Origin: Allobosea sp. Root381
GTDB lineage: Bacteria; Pseudomonadota; Alphaproteobacteria; Rhizobiales; Beijerinckiaceae
Length of the DNA stretch: 64,000 nt
Reading direction: 5' to 3'
Assembly (NCBI RefSeq): GCF_001429395.1
Contig: NZ_LMJT01000001.1
Coordinates: forward strand, 65,335 to 129,334
Shown here: positions 27,657-37,087 of the stretch, piece after piece
How the letters are laid out: every line of letters starts with the position of its first letter
How positions within the stretch are numbered: the first letter of the stretch is position 1
Program-made: the position numbers and the translations under genes
The notes under the pieces: model-generated
Database searches by the model: none
What the model was told of the DNA's origin: nothing
The model's input: only the letters and a program-made list of their open reading frames with translations

Positions 27657-28886
27657 TCAGCGGGAGCCGGCGCGGGCCAAGCGGTCGTCGAGCACCGCGA
27701 CGACCCAGATCGCGAAGCCGCCCAGCGCCAGCGCGCTACCGACCCAGCCGGTCGACGACCAACCATAGCCCGCCGCGATCGCCATGCCGCCGAGCCAGGG
27801 GCCAAGCGCATTGGCGGCGTTGAAGGCGCTGTGGTTGAGCGCCGCTGCGAGCGTCTGCGCCTCCTCTGCCACGTCCATCAACCTTGTCTGCAGCATCGGG
27901 CCGAGGCCGCCGCTGGTGCCGATCAGGAAGATTACGGCACCGACCGCCCAGATATTGCCGGTGGCGAAGGGAAAGATGGCGAGTGCGCAGGCGGTCCAGA
28001 GCAGCATCCCGCCGATCGCCGGCATCAGCGCGCGGTCGGCCAGCCAGGCTCCGACCAGCGTGCCGGCGGTCAGCCCCAGGCCGAAGACGCAAAGGATGAC
28101 CGGGACTACCGCCGGCGAGACCAGCGTGACCTCCATCAGCGTCGAGGCGACATAGGTGTAAACGGCGAACATGCCGCCGAAGCCGATGGCGCCGATGCCC
28201 AGCGTCAGCCAGACCTGGCGGCGGCCGAGCGCGCCGAGCTCGCGCAGGGGGCTCGCGCCCGGCTGGACCTTGTCGCGAGGCGCATAGGCGAAGACCAGCA
28301 GCACCGTGACCAGCGCGAGCAGCGCGACGATGCCGAAACCCCAGCGCCAGCCCAGCGCCTGCCCCATCCAGTTGGCGAAGGGGACGCCGATGATGGTCGC
28401 GACTGTGAGCCCGAGCATCACCCGCGCCACCGCCTGCGCACGCCGATTCGGCGGCGAGAGCGAGGCCGCGACCAGCGCCGCCACGCCGAAATACGCGCCG
28501 TGCGGCAGGCCGCTGAAGAAGCGGAAGACCAGCATCCAGCCATAACTCGGGGCGAGCGCGCTGAGCAGGTTGGCGACGGCGAAGACCGCCATCAGCCCGA
28601 TCAGCAGGGTATGGCGGGCAACCCTCGCCGCCAGCACGGCGATGATCGGCGCGCCCACGACGACGCCCAGCGCATAGGCGCTGATGACATGGCCCGCCGT
28701 CGGCTCGTCGATGCCGAGCCCGACCGAGAAATAGGGGACGAGGCTCATCACCGCGAATTCGGCGGTGCCGATGGCGAAGCCGCCCATCGCCAGAGCGAAC
28801 AGGACGAGCCCGACATGGGCGCCCGGCCGCTCGGCCGCCGCCTCGGCATGCGCTCCACAAGTCCCGGCGTCGGTCGCAATGGTCAT
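27657..28886 (-). CDS. MFS efflux transporter, AraJ/PbuE-like (DHA1)
   Basis: 409 aa with 12 helices. FALAMGGFAIGTAEFAVMSLVP near 30-51, the antiporter motif AYALGVVVGAPIIAVLAAR, and RFFSGLPHGAYFGVAALVAA near 105-124 match the arabinose/purine efflux branch. Upstream are a perfect 8-bp inverted repeat and an 11-bp direct repeat (28901-28947), suggesting tight repression by an unlinked regulator. Substrate unknown. Confidence 0.88.
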   Translation of the reverse strand: MTIATDAGTCGAHAEAAAERPGAHVGLVLFALAMGGFAIGTAEFAVMSLVPYFSVGLGIDEPTAGHVISAYALGVVVGAPIIAVLAARVARHTLLIGLMAVFAVANLLSALAPSYGWMLVFRFFSGLPHGAYFGVAALVAASLSPPNRRAQAVARVMLGLTVATIIGVPFANWMGQALGWRWGFGIVALLALVTVLLVFAYAPRDKVQPGASPLRELGALGRRQVWLTLGIGAIGFGGMFAVYTYVASTLMEVTLVSPAVVPVILCVFGLGLTAGTLVGAWLADRALMPAIGGMLLWTACALAIFPFATGNIWAVGAVIFLIGTSGGLGPMLQTRLMDVAEEAQTLAAALNHSAFNAANALGPWLGGMAIAAGYGWSSTGWVGSALALGGFAIWVVAVLDDRLARAGSR

Positions 28887-28900
28887 GGCTCTTCGATCTT

Positions 28901-28947
28901 CTATGGCACCGCAGCAAAAAACACTGCACCGCAGCATAATGCCATAG
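28901..28947. promoter_or_regulatory. Nested inverted and direct repeats before the MFS gene, candidate operator
   Basis: CTATGGCA (28901-28908) and TGCCATAG (28940-28947) form a perfect inverted repeat. Between them GCACCGCAGCA occurs twice (28906-28916 and 28926-28936), with starts 20 bp apart, about two helical turns. The block lies 15 bp upstream of the start codon, where a repressor would block transcription. Confidence 0.6.
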
Positions 28948-29170
28948 CCATGCATTCTCCGTCGGATCAACACGGCGTGAGGAGCGTCGACATGATTTGT
29001 ATGCATGGATGGCGCGCAACGCTTATAAAGCATCGGCTCGAAAAGCGGCATGCGGCTCCCGGGAAAAGTCGATGCGAGATCAAAGGCCTGGATCATCAGA
29101 GCGAATGCCGTGTTCGGCCCGATCAGCTAGAAGCCGCGCACGCCCTCGCAGATCCTGCTAAAGACCGCCG

Positions 29171-29851
29171 ATGATCCCCTGGATTCACCTCGACACCGCA
29201 ACCCTGCCCGGCCGCGGCCCCGACCGCGAATTGCGGCTGAAGCGCCGCGGCGCCGAATTCTCGATCAGGCTCGGGTCGATCGAATTGATGAACAGCCGCC
29301 TCAGCGGCTCGGAGGAGGCGCTGGCGACACTGGTCGCCGCGCGGCTCGCGGGGCGGACGGATCCGCGGATACTGATCGGCGGGCTCGGCATGGGCTTCAC
29401 GCTGCGGGCGGCGCTGGCGAGCTTCGGCCCCGGCGCACGGATCACGGTGGCCGAACTCGTTCCCGCCGTCGTCGCCTGGGCTCGCGGGCCGATGGCCGAG
29501 CTCTTCGCCGGCAGCCTGGACGACCCTCGCGTCACCGTGACGGAGCGGGACGTCGCGCAGGTCATCGCGGAGAATGCCGGCGGCTACGATGCGATCCTTC
29601 TCGATGTCGACAACGGCCCGGAAGCGCTGACCGTCGCCGCCAACGACCGGCTCTATGACCAGGGCGGCCTCGGACTGGCAAAGGCGGGGCTGCGGCCGGG
29701 CGGCGTGCTGGCGGTCTGGTCGCAGGGGCCGGACCGCAGCTTCACGCAGCGCCTGAAGCGGTCGGGCTTCGCGGTCGAGGAGGTGATGGTGCGCGCGCAT
29801 CGTGGCCGCAGCGGCGCGCGGCACGTGATCTGGCTGGCGCGCCGGTCCTGA
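29171..29851 (+). CDS. Spermidine synthase-like methyltransferase-fold protein
   Basis: 226 aa with a Rossmann-like fold: ILIGGLGMGFTLRAALA near 68-84, ITVAELVPAVVAWAR near 91-105 and YDAILLDVDNGPEAL near 139-153. Similar to the polyamine synthase-like proteins that many bacteria encode without polyamine neighbours. It lacks the full spermidine synthase length (about 290 aa), so a true aminopropyltransferase role is doubtful. Confidence 0.75.
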   Translation: MIPWIHLDTATLPGRGPDRELRLKRRGAEFSIRLGSIELMNSRLSGSEEALATLVAARLAGRTDPRILIGGLGMGFTLRAALASFGPGARITVAELVPAVVAWARGPMAELFAGSLDDPRVTVTERDVAQVIAENAGGYDAILLDVDNGPEALTVAANDRLYDQGGLGLAKAGLRPGGVLAVWSQGPDRSFTQRLKRSGFAVEEVMVRAHRGRSGARHVIWLARRS

Positions 29852-29929
29852 TCCGCTCTGGCATCGCGAAGGCGGCCCGGGTGAGCCGCTCGGCACTTCG
29901 CAGCACAACGCAACTTCACGCGACACTAG

Positions 29930-31174
<1,245 letters not shown>

Positions 31175-31218
31175 CACAGGCTGGCCGGCGCGCTTGCCGC
31201 GCCGGGACGGCACCGATC

Positions 31219-31244
31219 AAGCCCGGCTTCGGCCGGGCTTTTTC
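31219..31244 (+). terminator. Rho-independent terminator after the TRAP binding protein
   Basis: A 9-bp perfect stem AAGCCCGGC/GCCGGGCTT with a stable TTCG tetraloop (31228-31231), followed by TTTCG. It begins 45 bp after the stop codon. Confidence 0.9.
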
Positions 31245-31381
31245 GTGCCGGCGCCCTCCCCGATGCCAATTGCGCGAGGCCGGGTTTCCTGCCGCCGGCG
31301 CGGCGCCTATGTTCTGCGTGTCGCCACGATCCCGCCCTTCCGGGGCGCTATCCGGCGATCATCTGATTCCGGATCCTCGCC

Positions 31382-31768
31382 ATGCTCCGTCTCGCCGGCC
31401 TCTCGCTCTCCGTCCTTCTCGCCGCCGCGGGGGCGCAGGCGCAGTCGATCGGCCAACCACTGCCGGGGCGCGCCCAGGTCCAGGAGCGGTTCAAGCCTGC
31501 CCATGCCGAGCGCAATGCGGCACGGCCCTGCCCCGAATACGGGCCGGGCTTCTTACGCGTCGAGGGTTCGTCCTTCTGCGTGCGGGCCGGCGGTTCGGTC
31601 CGGGTTGAATTCGGCAAGAGCTCGCGGAGCGGCTATGGCTCGAACGTCGGCGGCCTCGTCCAGTTCGAAGGCCGCGGCCAGTCCGGCATCGGCGAGGTGA
31701 GGACGGTGGTGCGGATGCGCGGCCAGATCGACCGCAACCTGGAATCGGGCAGCTACCAGTACCGCTGA
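31382..31768 (+). CDS. Short secreted protein resembling the N-terminus of a rhizobial porin
   Basis: 128 aa. A Sec signal (LRLAGLSLSVLLAAAGAQAQ) is followed by CPEYGPGFLRVEGSSFCVRAGGSVRVEFG near 51-79, the opening strand signature of the Hyphomicrobiales porin family. Such porins are normally 400-500 aa with 16 strands; here the ORF stops after about 105 mature residues with no coding remnant downstream (a uracil-DNA glycosylase gene runs towards it). It is either a dedicated mini-protein with this motif or a trimmed porin. Confidence 0.75.
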   Translation: MLRLAGLSLSVLLAAAGAQAQSIGQPLPGRAQVQERFKPAHAERNAARPCPEYGPGFLRVEGSSFCVRAGGSVRVEFGKSSRSGYGSNVGGLVQFEGRGQSGIGEVRTVVRMRGQIDRNLESGSYQYR

Positions 31769-31791
31769 CCGCCGGCTTCGGCGCTCGACCG

Positions 31792-32418
31792 TCATCCGAC
31801 GAGCCGCGCCACTTCCTCTCGCAGCACGGGCACGAGTTCGTCCTCGAACCAGGGATTGCGCTTCAGCCAGGCGTTGTTGCGCCAGGACGGATGCGGCATG
31901 GGCAGGACCCGCGGTCGGCCCGGCCGTTCCAGAATCGCACGCCAGTCCCCGACGGTCGCCGAGAGCTTCGCCCCCGCCTGCGGGCCGAGATGCCAGGCCT
32001 GAGCATAGCGGCCGATCGCAAGGACGAGTTCGACGGAAGGCATCGCGGCAAAGACACGGGCGCGCCAGGTCGGCGCGCATTCGCGCCGCGGTGGCAGGTC
32101 GCCGCCCTTCGCATCGAGCCCCGGGAAGCAATGGCCCATCGGCACGACCGCGACCTTGGCCGCGTCGTAGAAGACGGCCTCGTCGATGCCGAGCCAGCGG
32201 CGCAGGCGCACGCCGGACGGATCGGTGAAGGGCCGCCCGCTGGCATGGACGCGGGTGCCGGGAGCCTGGCCGGCAATGCACAGCCGCGCTGTAGCCGAAG
32301 CCTGGATCACCGGCCGGGGCTGGTGCGGCAGCGGCGGCAGATAGAGCGGCGCATCGCGGCAGATGCGACAGGCGCGCAGGGCGTGCAGCACCGCGTCGAG
32401 GCTTTCCCCTTCCGTCAT
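31792..32418 (-). CDS. Uracil-DNA glycosylase family protein
   Basis: 208 aa. Motif A is GQAPGTRVHASGRPFTDPSG near 50-69, where GQAPG replaces the GEAPG/GQDPY of other families. Motif B is MPHPSWRNN near 174-182. A paired-Cys N-terminus (CRICRDAP) recalls Fe-S families 4/5, but no complete four-Cys set is seen. Probably excises uracil or deaminated bases. Last gene of a chain coupled by overlaps (ATGA with the secreted paralogue upstream). Confidence 0.82.
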   Translation of the reverse strand: MTEGESLDAVLHALRACRICRDAPLYLPPLPHQPRPVIQASATARLCIAGQAPGTRVHASGRPFTDPSGVRLRRWLGIDEAVFYDAAKVAVVPMGHCFPGLDAKGGDLPPRRECAPTWRARVFAAMPSVELVLAIGRYAQAWHLGPQAGAKLSATVGDWRAILERPGRPRVLPMPHPSWRNNAWLKRNPWFEDELVPVLREEVARLVG

Positions 32419-32873
32419 CGCCTGGCCAGAAGCGCCCCGCCAGGAACGCGCGAAATCAGCCCGTCGCAGCTCCAGGTCGCCGGCCCCGCGTTGGCGCCCT
32501 CGGGATCGCCCGGCTCGACCGTCGCCATGCCGTTGATGCGCCCGCTCAGGCGGCTGCGCAGGATGTAAAGGCGTCCGCTGCGCTCGACGGTGAAGCAGTA
32601 CGTCCGGCGGGTCTCATGCGGCCCGTAGTAGTAGCAGACCGCATCGCTCGTCGTCGTCCAGCAGGCGTCGCGGTTCGGCACGCCGCGGTTATGGCCGGTG
32701 GCGCGGCCATCGCGGTGGTGATGCTCGCTGAAGGGCTGGTTGCTGCCGGAATAGCGCCCCGCGACCGTGTTGCCCTCGAAGGCGCGACGGATCGCCTCGC
32801 CGTCCAGCCGCTCGGCCGCCGCGGCGTCGGCGACAGACAGGAGCATGGCCAATGCAACGGCAAGGCCCCGCAT
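32415..32873 (-). CDS. Secreted paralogue B, unknown function
   Basis: 152 aa with a Sec signal (MRGLAVALAMLLSVADAAAA) and a mature part beginning ERLDGEAIRRAFEGNTVAGRY. Shared with the next gene: the start block, a central GHNxxxPNRDACWTT, the VCYYYGP block, and CFTVE. The conserved Cys pairs suggest disulfides in the periplasm. The family is common in Hyphomicrobiales as hypothetical proteins; function unknown. ATG 32873 overlaps the paralogue's TGA by one base. Confidence 0.72.
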   Translation of the reverse strand: MRGLAVALAMLLSVADAAAAERLDGEAIRRAFEGNTVAGRYSGSNQPFSEHHHRDGRATGHNRGVPNRDACWTTTSDAVCYYYGPHETRRTYCFTVERSGRLYILRSRLSGRINGMATVEPGDPEGANAGPATWSCDGLISRVPGGALLARR

Positions 32874-33343
32874 CAGCGCGCTGCGAAGCGCCGGCGCGAC
32901 ATCGGCGGCTCCGGTGCCTTCGAGATCAGGCCGTCGCAATACCAGGCCTCGCCATTGTCGCCGTGCTTGCGCGGATTGCCGAGTTCGACGGTTGCCAGGG
33001 CATTGATCTGGCCATTGCCGGCATTGCGCAGCACGTAGAGGTCGCGGTTCTGCTCGACCGTGAAGCAATGCACCGTTCGGTCGCTCTGCGGGCCGTAATA
33101 ATAGCAGACCTGGTCGGCCCTGGTGGTCCAGCAGGCATCGCGGTTGGGCTGCCAGCCATTATGGCCGAGCGCACGCCCGTCGGGCTCGTGATATTCGGTG
33201 AAGAAGCCGCCATTGGTGTAACGGCCGCTGACCGTATTGCCCTCGAAGGCACGCCGGATCGCCTCGCCGCCGAGACGCTCGGCGGCCGACGCTGGGGCGA
33301 AGGGTAGCGCCAGCGCCACCAGCATGAGCAGGCGTATCAGCAT
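32873..33343 (-). CDS. Secreted paralogue A, unknown function
   Basis: 156 aa with a Sec signal (MLIRLLMLVALALPFAPASA) and a mature part ERLGGEAIRRAFEGNTVSGRY that aligns along its whole length with the gene immediately downstream. The conserved stretches GHNGWQPNRDACWTT and QVCYYYGPQSD are near-identical, so this is a tandem duplication. ATG 33343 shares one base with the stop of the glutathione S-transferase gene, so the pair is translated as part of that operon. Confidence 0.72.
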   Translation of the reverse strand: MLIRLLMLVALALPFAPASAAERLGGEAIRRAFEGNTVSGRYTNGGFFTEYHEPDGRALGHNGWQPNRDACWTTRADQVCYYYGPQSDRTVHCFTVEQNRDLYVLRNAGNGQINALATVELGNPRKHGDNGEAWYCDGLISKAPEPPMSRRRFAAR

Positions 33344-33954
33344 CAGGCCTTCCAGCTCGGCCGCGCCGAGAGCTCGCCATGCCAGCGCCGGACATGAGCG
33401 AAATCCTCCGGCAGGGGGATGCGCGAGGGCTTCATGAAGTCGATGGCGATGCCGGCGGTGATATCCGCGACCGTCAGTTCCTCGCCACAGAGATAGGGGT
33501 TGGCGGCAAGCTGCAGGTCGAGAAGCAGGAGATGGTCGTCGATCTGCTCGCGATTGGCCTCCGCCCATTCCGGCACCTGGTCCTCGAGCTCGGCCATCGC
33601 CGGGTGGGAGTGCCGGAACACCGCCGAGACAGCCGTGAACAGGCCAAGCTCGACGCGCCTGTTCCACATCTCGATCAGGGCCTGTTCCCTGGCATCCCTG
33701 CCGAAGAGCGGCGGCTGCGGGTGCAGGCTCTCGACATAGCGGCAGATCGCGATCGTCTCGGCGAGAGCGGTGCCGTCGTCGAGCACCATAACCGGCAGGC
33801 GCTGGGACGGGTTCAGCCGGGTGAAGGCCTCGCTCCTGTGCTCCTTCTTGGCGATGTCGACCGGAACGAGTTCCGGAAGCGGCACGCCCTTCTCGGCGAA
33901 GAATATCCGCACCCGTCGCGGATTGGGCGCGCGACCGCCATCATAGAGCTTCAT
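33343..33954 (-). CDS. Glutathione S-transferase family protein
   Basis: 203 aa. The N-terminal thioredoxin-like domain (MKLYDGGRAPNPRRVRIFFAEKG) contains the LNPSQRLPVMVLDDGTALAE block that binds glutathione, near 42-61. An all-helical C-terminal domain ends with the LTVADITAGIAIDFM motif near 155-169. The ATG at 33954 opens the conserved fold; the upstream frame is not used. First gene of the GST-paralogue-paralogue-UDG chain. Confidence 0.88.
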   Translation of the reverse strand: MKLYDGGRAPNPRRVRIFFAEKGVPLPELVPVDIAKKEHRSEAFTRLNPSQRLPVMVLDDGTALAETIAICRYVESLHPQPPLFGRDAREQALIEMWNRRVELGLFTAVSAVFRHSHPAMAELEDQVPEWAEANREQIDDHLLLLDLQLAANPYLCGEELTVADITAGIAIDFMKPSRIPLPEDFAHVRRWHGELSARPSWKA

Positions 33955-34110
33955 CGTGGTTCTCTCCGCGAATGCCGCGCGACCCGACCATGCCCGAGCC
34001 CGGAGCGTCAATCCTTTCAGGGGCTTTCGTGATGGTTCTGTGGCAGCAACCCGCTGATCTCAAGCATCGGCTTCTTCCGAAAACCGGCCTCGACTTTTCG
34101 GGCCGATGTA

Positions 34111-34662
34111 TCAACGCCCCTGCGCCCGCCGCCAACTCTCCGGGGGCTCGAAACGGTAGGCCCAGATGCCGCGCCCGGCCGCCTTCGCCTGCGCTTCCTC
34201 GGCGCGATAGCCGCCATAGGCCACGGCGTGCCCCTCGCGCACCAGCGTCGCATTGATATCGGTCTCACCCTGGCGGCACTGCGCGAGGCCGCGGCCATAG
34301 CGGTCGACCTTGCCGATCTCGCAGGTAACGATGCCGCGCGCCAGAAGCCGCTCGAGCGCCCGGCGGGCCATGCGGCCGCAATCGACCGTCCGGCCGGAGC
34401 CGTCGGTGCCACTCTGCCGCAGTTCCGGCGCGTCGAGGCCCTGCAGGCGCAATTCCTCGCCGGCGAGCCGGAGCGAATCGCCATCGATGACACGCGCCGC
34501 GCCGACGAGCGTTCGCGCCGGGCCCAGCCGGTACTGCAGCACGCCCCCGGCAATCGCCAGCAGGCCGACGAGGCCGAGCGCCACGACGATGTCCACCGGA
34601 CGGCTGACGCGCCGCCAGCCGAGCGGACCGAATTTCGAATGGTTGATTCCGAAGCGCGTCAT
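34111..34662 (-). CDS. Thermonuclease (staphylococcal nuclease-like) family protein
   Basis: 183 aa. One N-terminal transmembrane anchor (VDIVVALGLVGLLAIAGGVL) precedes an SNase domain from about residue 50. Catalytic positions fit: Asp in VIDGDSL, Arg and Glu in RLQGLDAPE, and Arg in DRYGRGLAQC. Two cysteines in CEIG and QCRQG may form a disulfide. Cell-surface nuclease acting on DNA or RNA outside the membrane. A very long frame upstream is antisense to the kinase gene and is not coding. Confidence 0.85.
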   Translation of the reverse strand: MTRFGINHSKFGPLGWRRVSRPVDIVVALGLVGLLAIAGGVLQYRLGPARTLVGAARVIDGDSLRLAGEELRLQGLDAPELRQSGTDGSGRTVDCGRMARRALERLLARGIVTCEIGKVDRYGRGLAQCRQGETDINATLVREGHAVAYGGYRAEEAQAKAAGRGIWAYRFEPPESWRRAQGR

Positions 34663-34749
34663 CAGGAAGAGCTTAACGATTTGCCGACCATGATAGCGAG
34701 CCCGTAGCGCATCCTGCGCACGGGAAGAGGAAGAGTTGCGTCTTTCGTC

Positions 34750-36267
34750 ATGCCTGAAGTGACGGCCGAACAGGTGCAGCGTGGGCGGGGTCCGGACCCG
34801 CGCGCCCTTGCGCGCCGCAAGCATGTCAGCCGCGAGGTCAAATCGATCCGCGAGCGCCTGACCTCGTCGACCGGCCTCGAACGCGCCTTCGACTACGAAT
34901 TGCTGCGCGTCTTCGCCGAATACCGGATCAGCGGCTCGGTCGGCACGCTGGTGCTGGCCGTCGGCATCGCTGCGGCGTCGTGCTTCTGGGTACCGGTCTA
35001 CCAGGCGGTTCCCTGGATCGGCGCCGTGCTGCTCGCAACCACCGTGATGCTGCTGATGTGCCGCCGCTTCCTGGCGCAACCCGCCGGCGACCTCGCGATC
35101 CGCCGCTGGCGCCGGATGTTTGCGCTCGGCGAATGCCTGCATGGCAGCTCCTGGGCGCTGATCCTCGTCGTGTTCGCGCAGGTCGATGCGCCGGGCGCCA
35201 ACATCTTCGTCACCACCACGCTGCTGATCGTCAGCGCGCTGACGGTGATGGTGGCCGCATCCATCCCCGTCGCGGTCTATGCCGGCCTCGCACCGATCAC
35301 ATTCGGGACGGCGGCCTTCTTCTGGGGGCGCACCGAGATCGACAGCCTGACCACCGCGGTCATGGCGGGCTCGGCACAGCTCTTCTTCGTCTTCCTCGCG
35401 CACCGGCTCCATGTCAGCTCCGTCTCGACCATCGCCTTCCGGGCGGAAAAGGACGCACTGATCGCCGAACTCGAGACCGCCAACGCCAATTCCGACGAGG
35501 CCAGGCGCAAGGCCGAGGAAGCCAATCTCGCCAAGTCGCGCTTCCTCGCGACGATGAGCCATGAACTGCGGACCCCGCTCAACGCGATCCTCGGCTTCTC
35601 CGAGGTCATGAAGAACGAGGTTTTCGGCGGGCATGCCAATGCGGCCTACAAGGAATATTCGGCCGACATCCACGGCTCGGGCCAGCACCTGCTCGAACTG
35701 ATCAACGAGATCCTCGACCTGTCGCGCATCGAGGCCGGCAAATACGAACTGAACGAGGAGGCGATCTCGCTCGCCGGAATCGTCGATGATTGCCGGCACA
35801 TGCTCAAGCTGCGTGCCAAGACCAAGGGCCAGAGCATTCGGGAGGCCGTCGAGCCGGACCTGCCGCGCGTCTGGGCCGACGAGCGCGCGATCCGGCAGGT
35901 CGTCCTCAACCTGCTCTCCAACGCGATCAAGTTCACCCCCCCCGGCGGCGAGATCACCGTCAAGGTCGGCTGGACCGTCAACGGCGGGCAATATGTCTCT
36001 GTCACGGACACCGGCCCCGGCATCCCCGAGGAAGAGATCCCGATCGTGCTGCAGAGCTTCGGGCGTGGCTCGCTGGCGATCAAGACCGCCGAGCAGGGCT
36101 CGGGCCTCGGCCTGCCGATCGTGAAGGGGCTGATCGACCTGCATGGCGGCGGCTTCAACCTGAAGTCGAAGCCACGCGCCGGAACGGAGGTGACAGTCAC
36201 GCTGCCGCCGGTGCGCGTGATGGACACGCTCGCGGCGCTGCCGCAGCCGGCGACGCGGGCGGCGTGA
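34750..36267 (+). CDS. Membrane sensor histidine kinase (PleC/DivJ-like catalytic core)
   Basis: 505 aa. Six hydrophobic helices between residues 65 and 215 form a membrane sensor without a clear extracellular loop. A short coiled coil is followed by HisKA MSHELRTPLNAILG (phospho-acceptor His271). The ATPase domain has the N box (NLLSNAIKFTPP), G1 (VTDTGPGIPEE), and G2 (GSGLGLPIVKGLIDLHGG). No response regulator gene is next to it, so it is an orphan kinase. It is divergent from the thermonuclease gene. Confidence 0.9.
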   Translation: MPEVTAEQVQRGRGPDPRALARRKHVSREVKSIRERLTSSTGLERAFDYELLRVFAEYRISGSVGTLVLAVGIAAASCFWVPVYQAVPWIGAVLLATTVMLLMCRRFLAQPAGDLAIRRWRRMFALGECLHGSSWALILVVFAQVDAPGANIFVTTTLLIVSALTVMVAASIPVAVYAGLAPITFGTAAFFWGRTEIDSLTTAVMAGSAQLFFVFLAHRLHVSSVSTIAFRAEKDALIAELETANANSDEARRKAEEANLAKSRFLATMSHELRTPLNAILGFSEVMKNEVFGGHANAAYKEYSADIHGSGQHLLELINEILDLSRIEAGKYELNEEAISLAGIVDDCRHMLKLRAKTKGQSIREAVEPDLPRVWADERAIRQVVLNLLSNAIKFTPPGGEITVKVGWTVNGGQYVSVTDTGPGIPEEEIPIVLQSFGRGSLAIKTAEQGSGLGLPIVKGLIDLHGGGFNLKSKPRAGTEVTVTLPPVRVMDTLAALPQPATRAA

Positions 36268-36280
36268 GCCGGCAGCCTCG

Positions 36281-36949
36281 TCAGTTACTGGCGAAGCAGT
36301 AGAACAGGCCGCCGCCCCCAGTTCCGCGCAGGGCCTCCTGGCTGCAGCCGCCACGCGACAGATGGGAAGTGTTCCAGGATTTCGAAGGCGGCGTATCGTC
36401 CAGCCCCGTGCGGTCGTGGTGGCCCATCATCACCGCGCCCTCCGTGCCGCTCAGGGTGTAGTTGCCGCAGGTGCGATCCTCGCCCGGCCCGAAGGCGGTG
36501 CCGTCCGCCTGCGAACCCGTCAGCATGTCGTGCTGGTTCGGGGTGTCGCCGCGGCCGTTGACCGGCTCGCCCTTCTCGTTGAGCGCGGTCTGCTTGGTGA
36601 GATTGGCGGCGCCGCCATGCAGATCGGCGAGGCTCGCGGCGACGACCGCGCCCTTGGCGTTCTGCCACGGTCCGGCCCCGATGCGGTCCCGGGCGTTGAC
36701 CGCCGGTACGCCGCCCGCGGCCTGGGTCGAGAGATAGGCCCGCCAGGTCTTGCCGCCGGCGCCCGCCGCCTGGGCGAGCCGCTGGCAGATGGCGTCCGCT
36801 CCGGCGAGCCCGCCGAGATCGGCCCCCTTACCGGAGCCGGCGCTGGTGACGAAGAAGGTCATGCCGGCCGTCTGGGCGTCTGCCGGACCGGCGACGAGTC
36901 CCAAAAGCCCGGCTGCCGCAACCAGGCCGAAACAGCTTGCGCGCGTCAT
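36281..36949 (-). CDS. Secreted lectin-like protein (C-type lectin/endostatin-like fold)
   Basis: 222 aa with a Sec signal (cut after AGPADA) and then TFFVTSAGSGKGADLGGLAGADAICQ near 31-56, KTWRAYLSTQ near 68-77 and a C-terminal SGGLFYCF-like end. This pattern is shared by bacterial proteins annotated as lectins. It has four cysteines likely paired. The ATG at 36949 gives the signal peptide directly; an upstream extension to 37048 lacks it. Ligand and role unknown. Confidence 0.72.
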   Translation of the reverse strand: MTRASCFGLVAAAGLLGLVAGPADAQTAGMTFFVTSAGSGKGADLGGLAGADAICQRLAQAAGAGGKTWRAYLSTQAAGGVPAVNARDRIGAGPWQNAKGAVVAASLADLHGGAANLTKQTALNEKGEPVNGRGDTPNQHDMLTGSQADGTAFGPGEDRTCGNYTLSGTEGAVMMGHHDRTGLDDTPPSKSWNTSHLSRGGCSQEALRGTGGGGLFYCFASN

Positions 36950-37087
36950 GTGTCTCTCCCGTGGCTTCGCGTCCCCGGGAGCGGTCTCGCGGATGCGGCC
37001 GCTCGGGACGACCGCAGTCAGCGTGTCAGCATATCCCGGGATCGGCAAGGCGACGGCCGGACTACCCCTCGCCGCGCGGTGCCGTGG

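Noticed and set aside
34663-36354. Upstream extension of the thermonuclease frame to 747 codons
   Set aside because: Runs antisense through the histidine kinase and has no protein-like features before the ATG at 34662.
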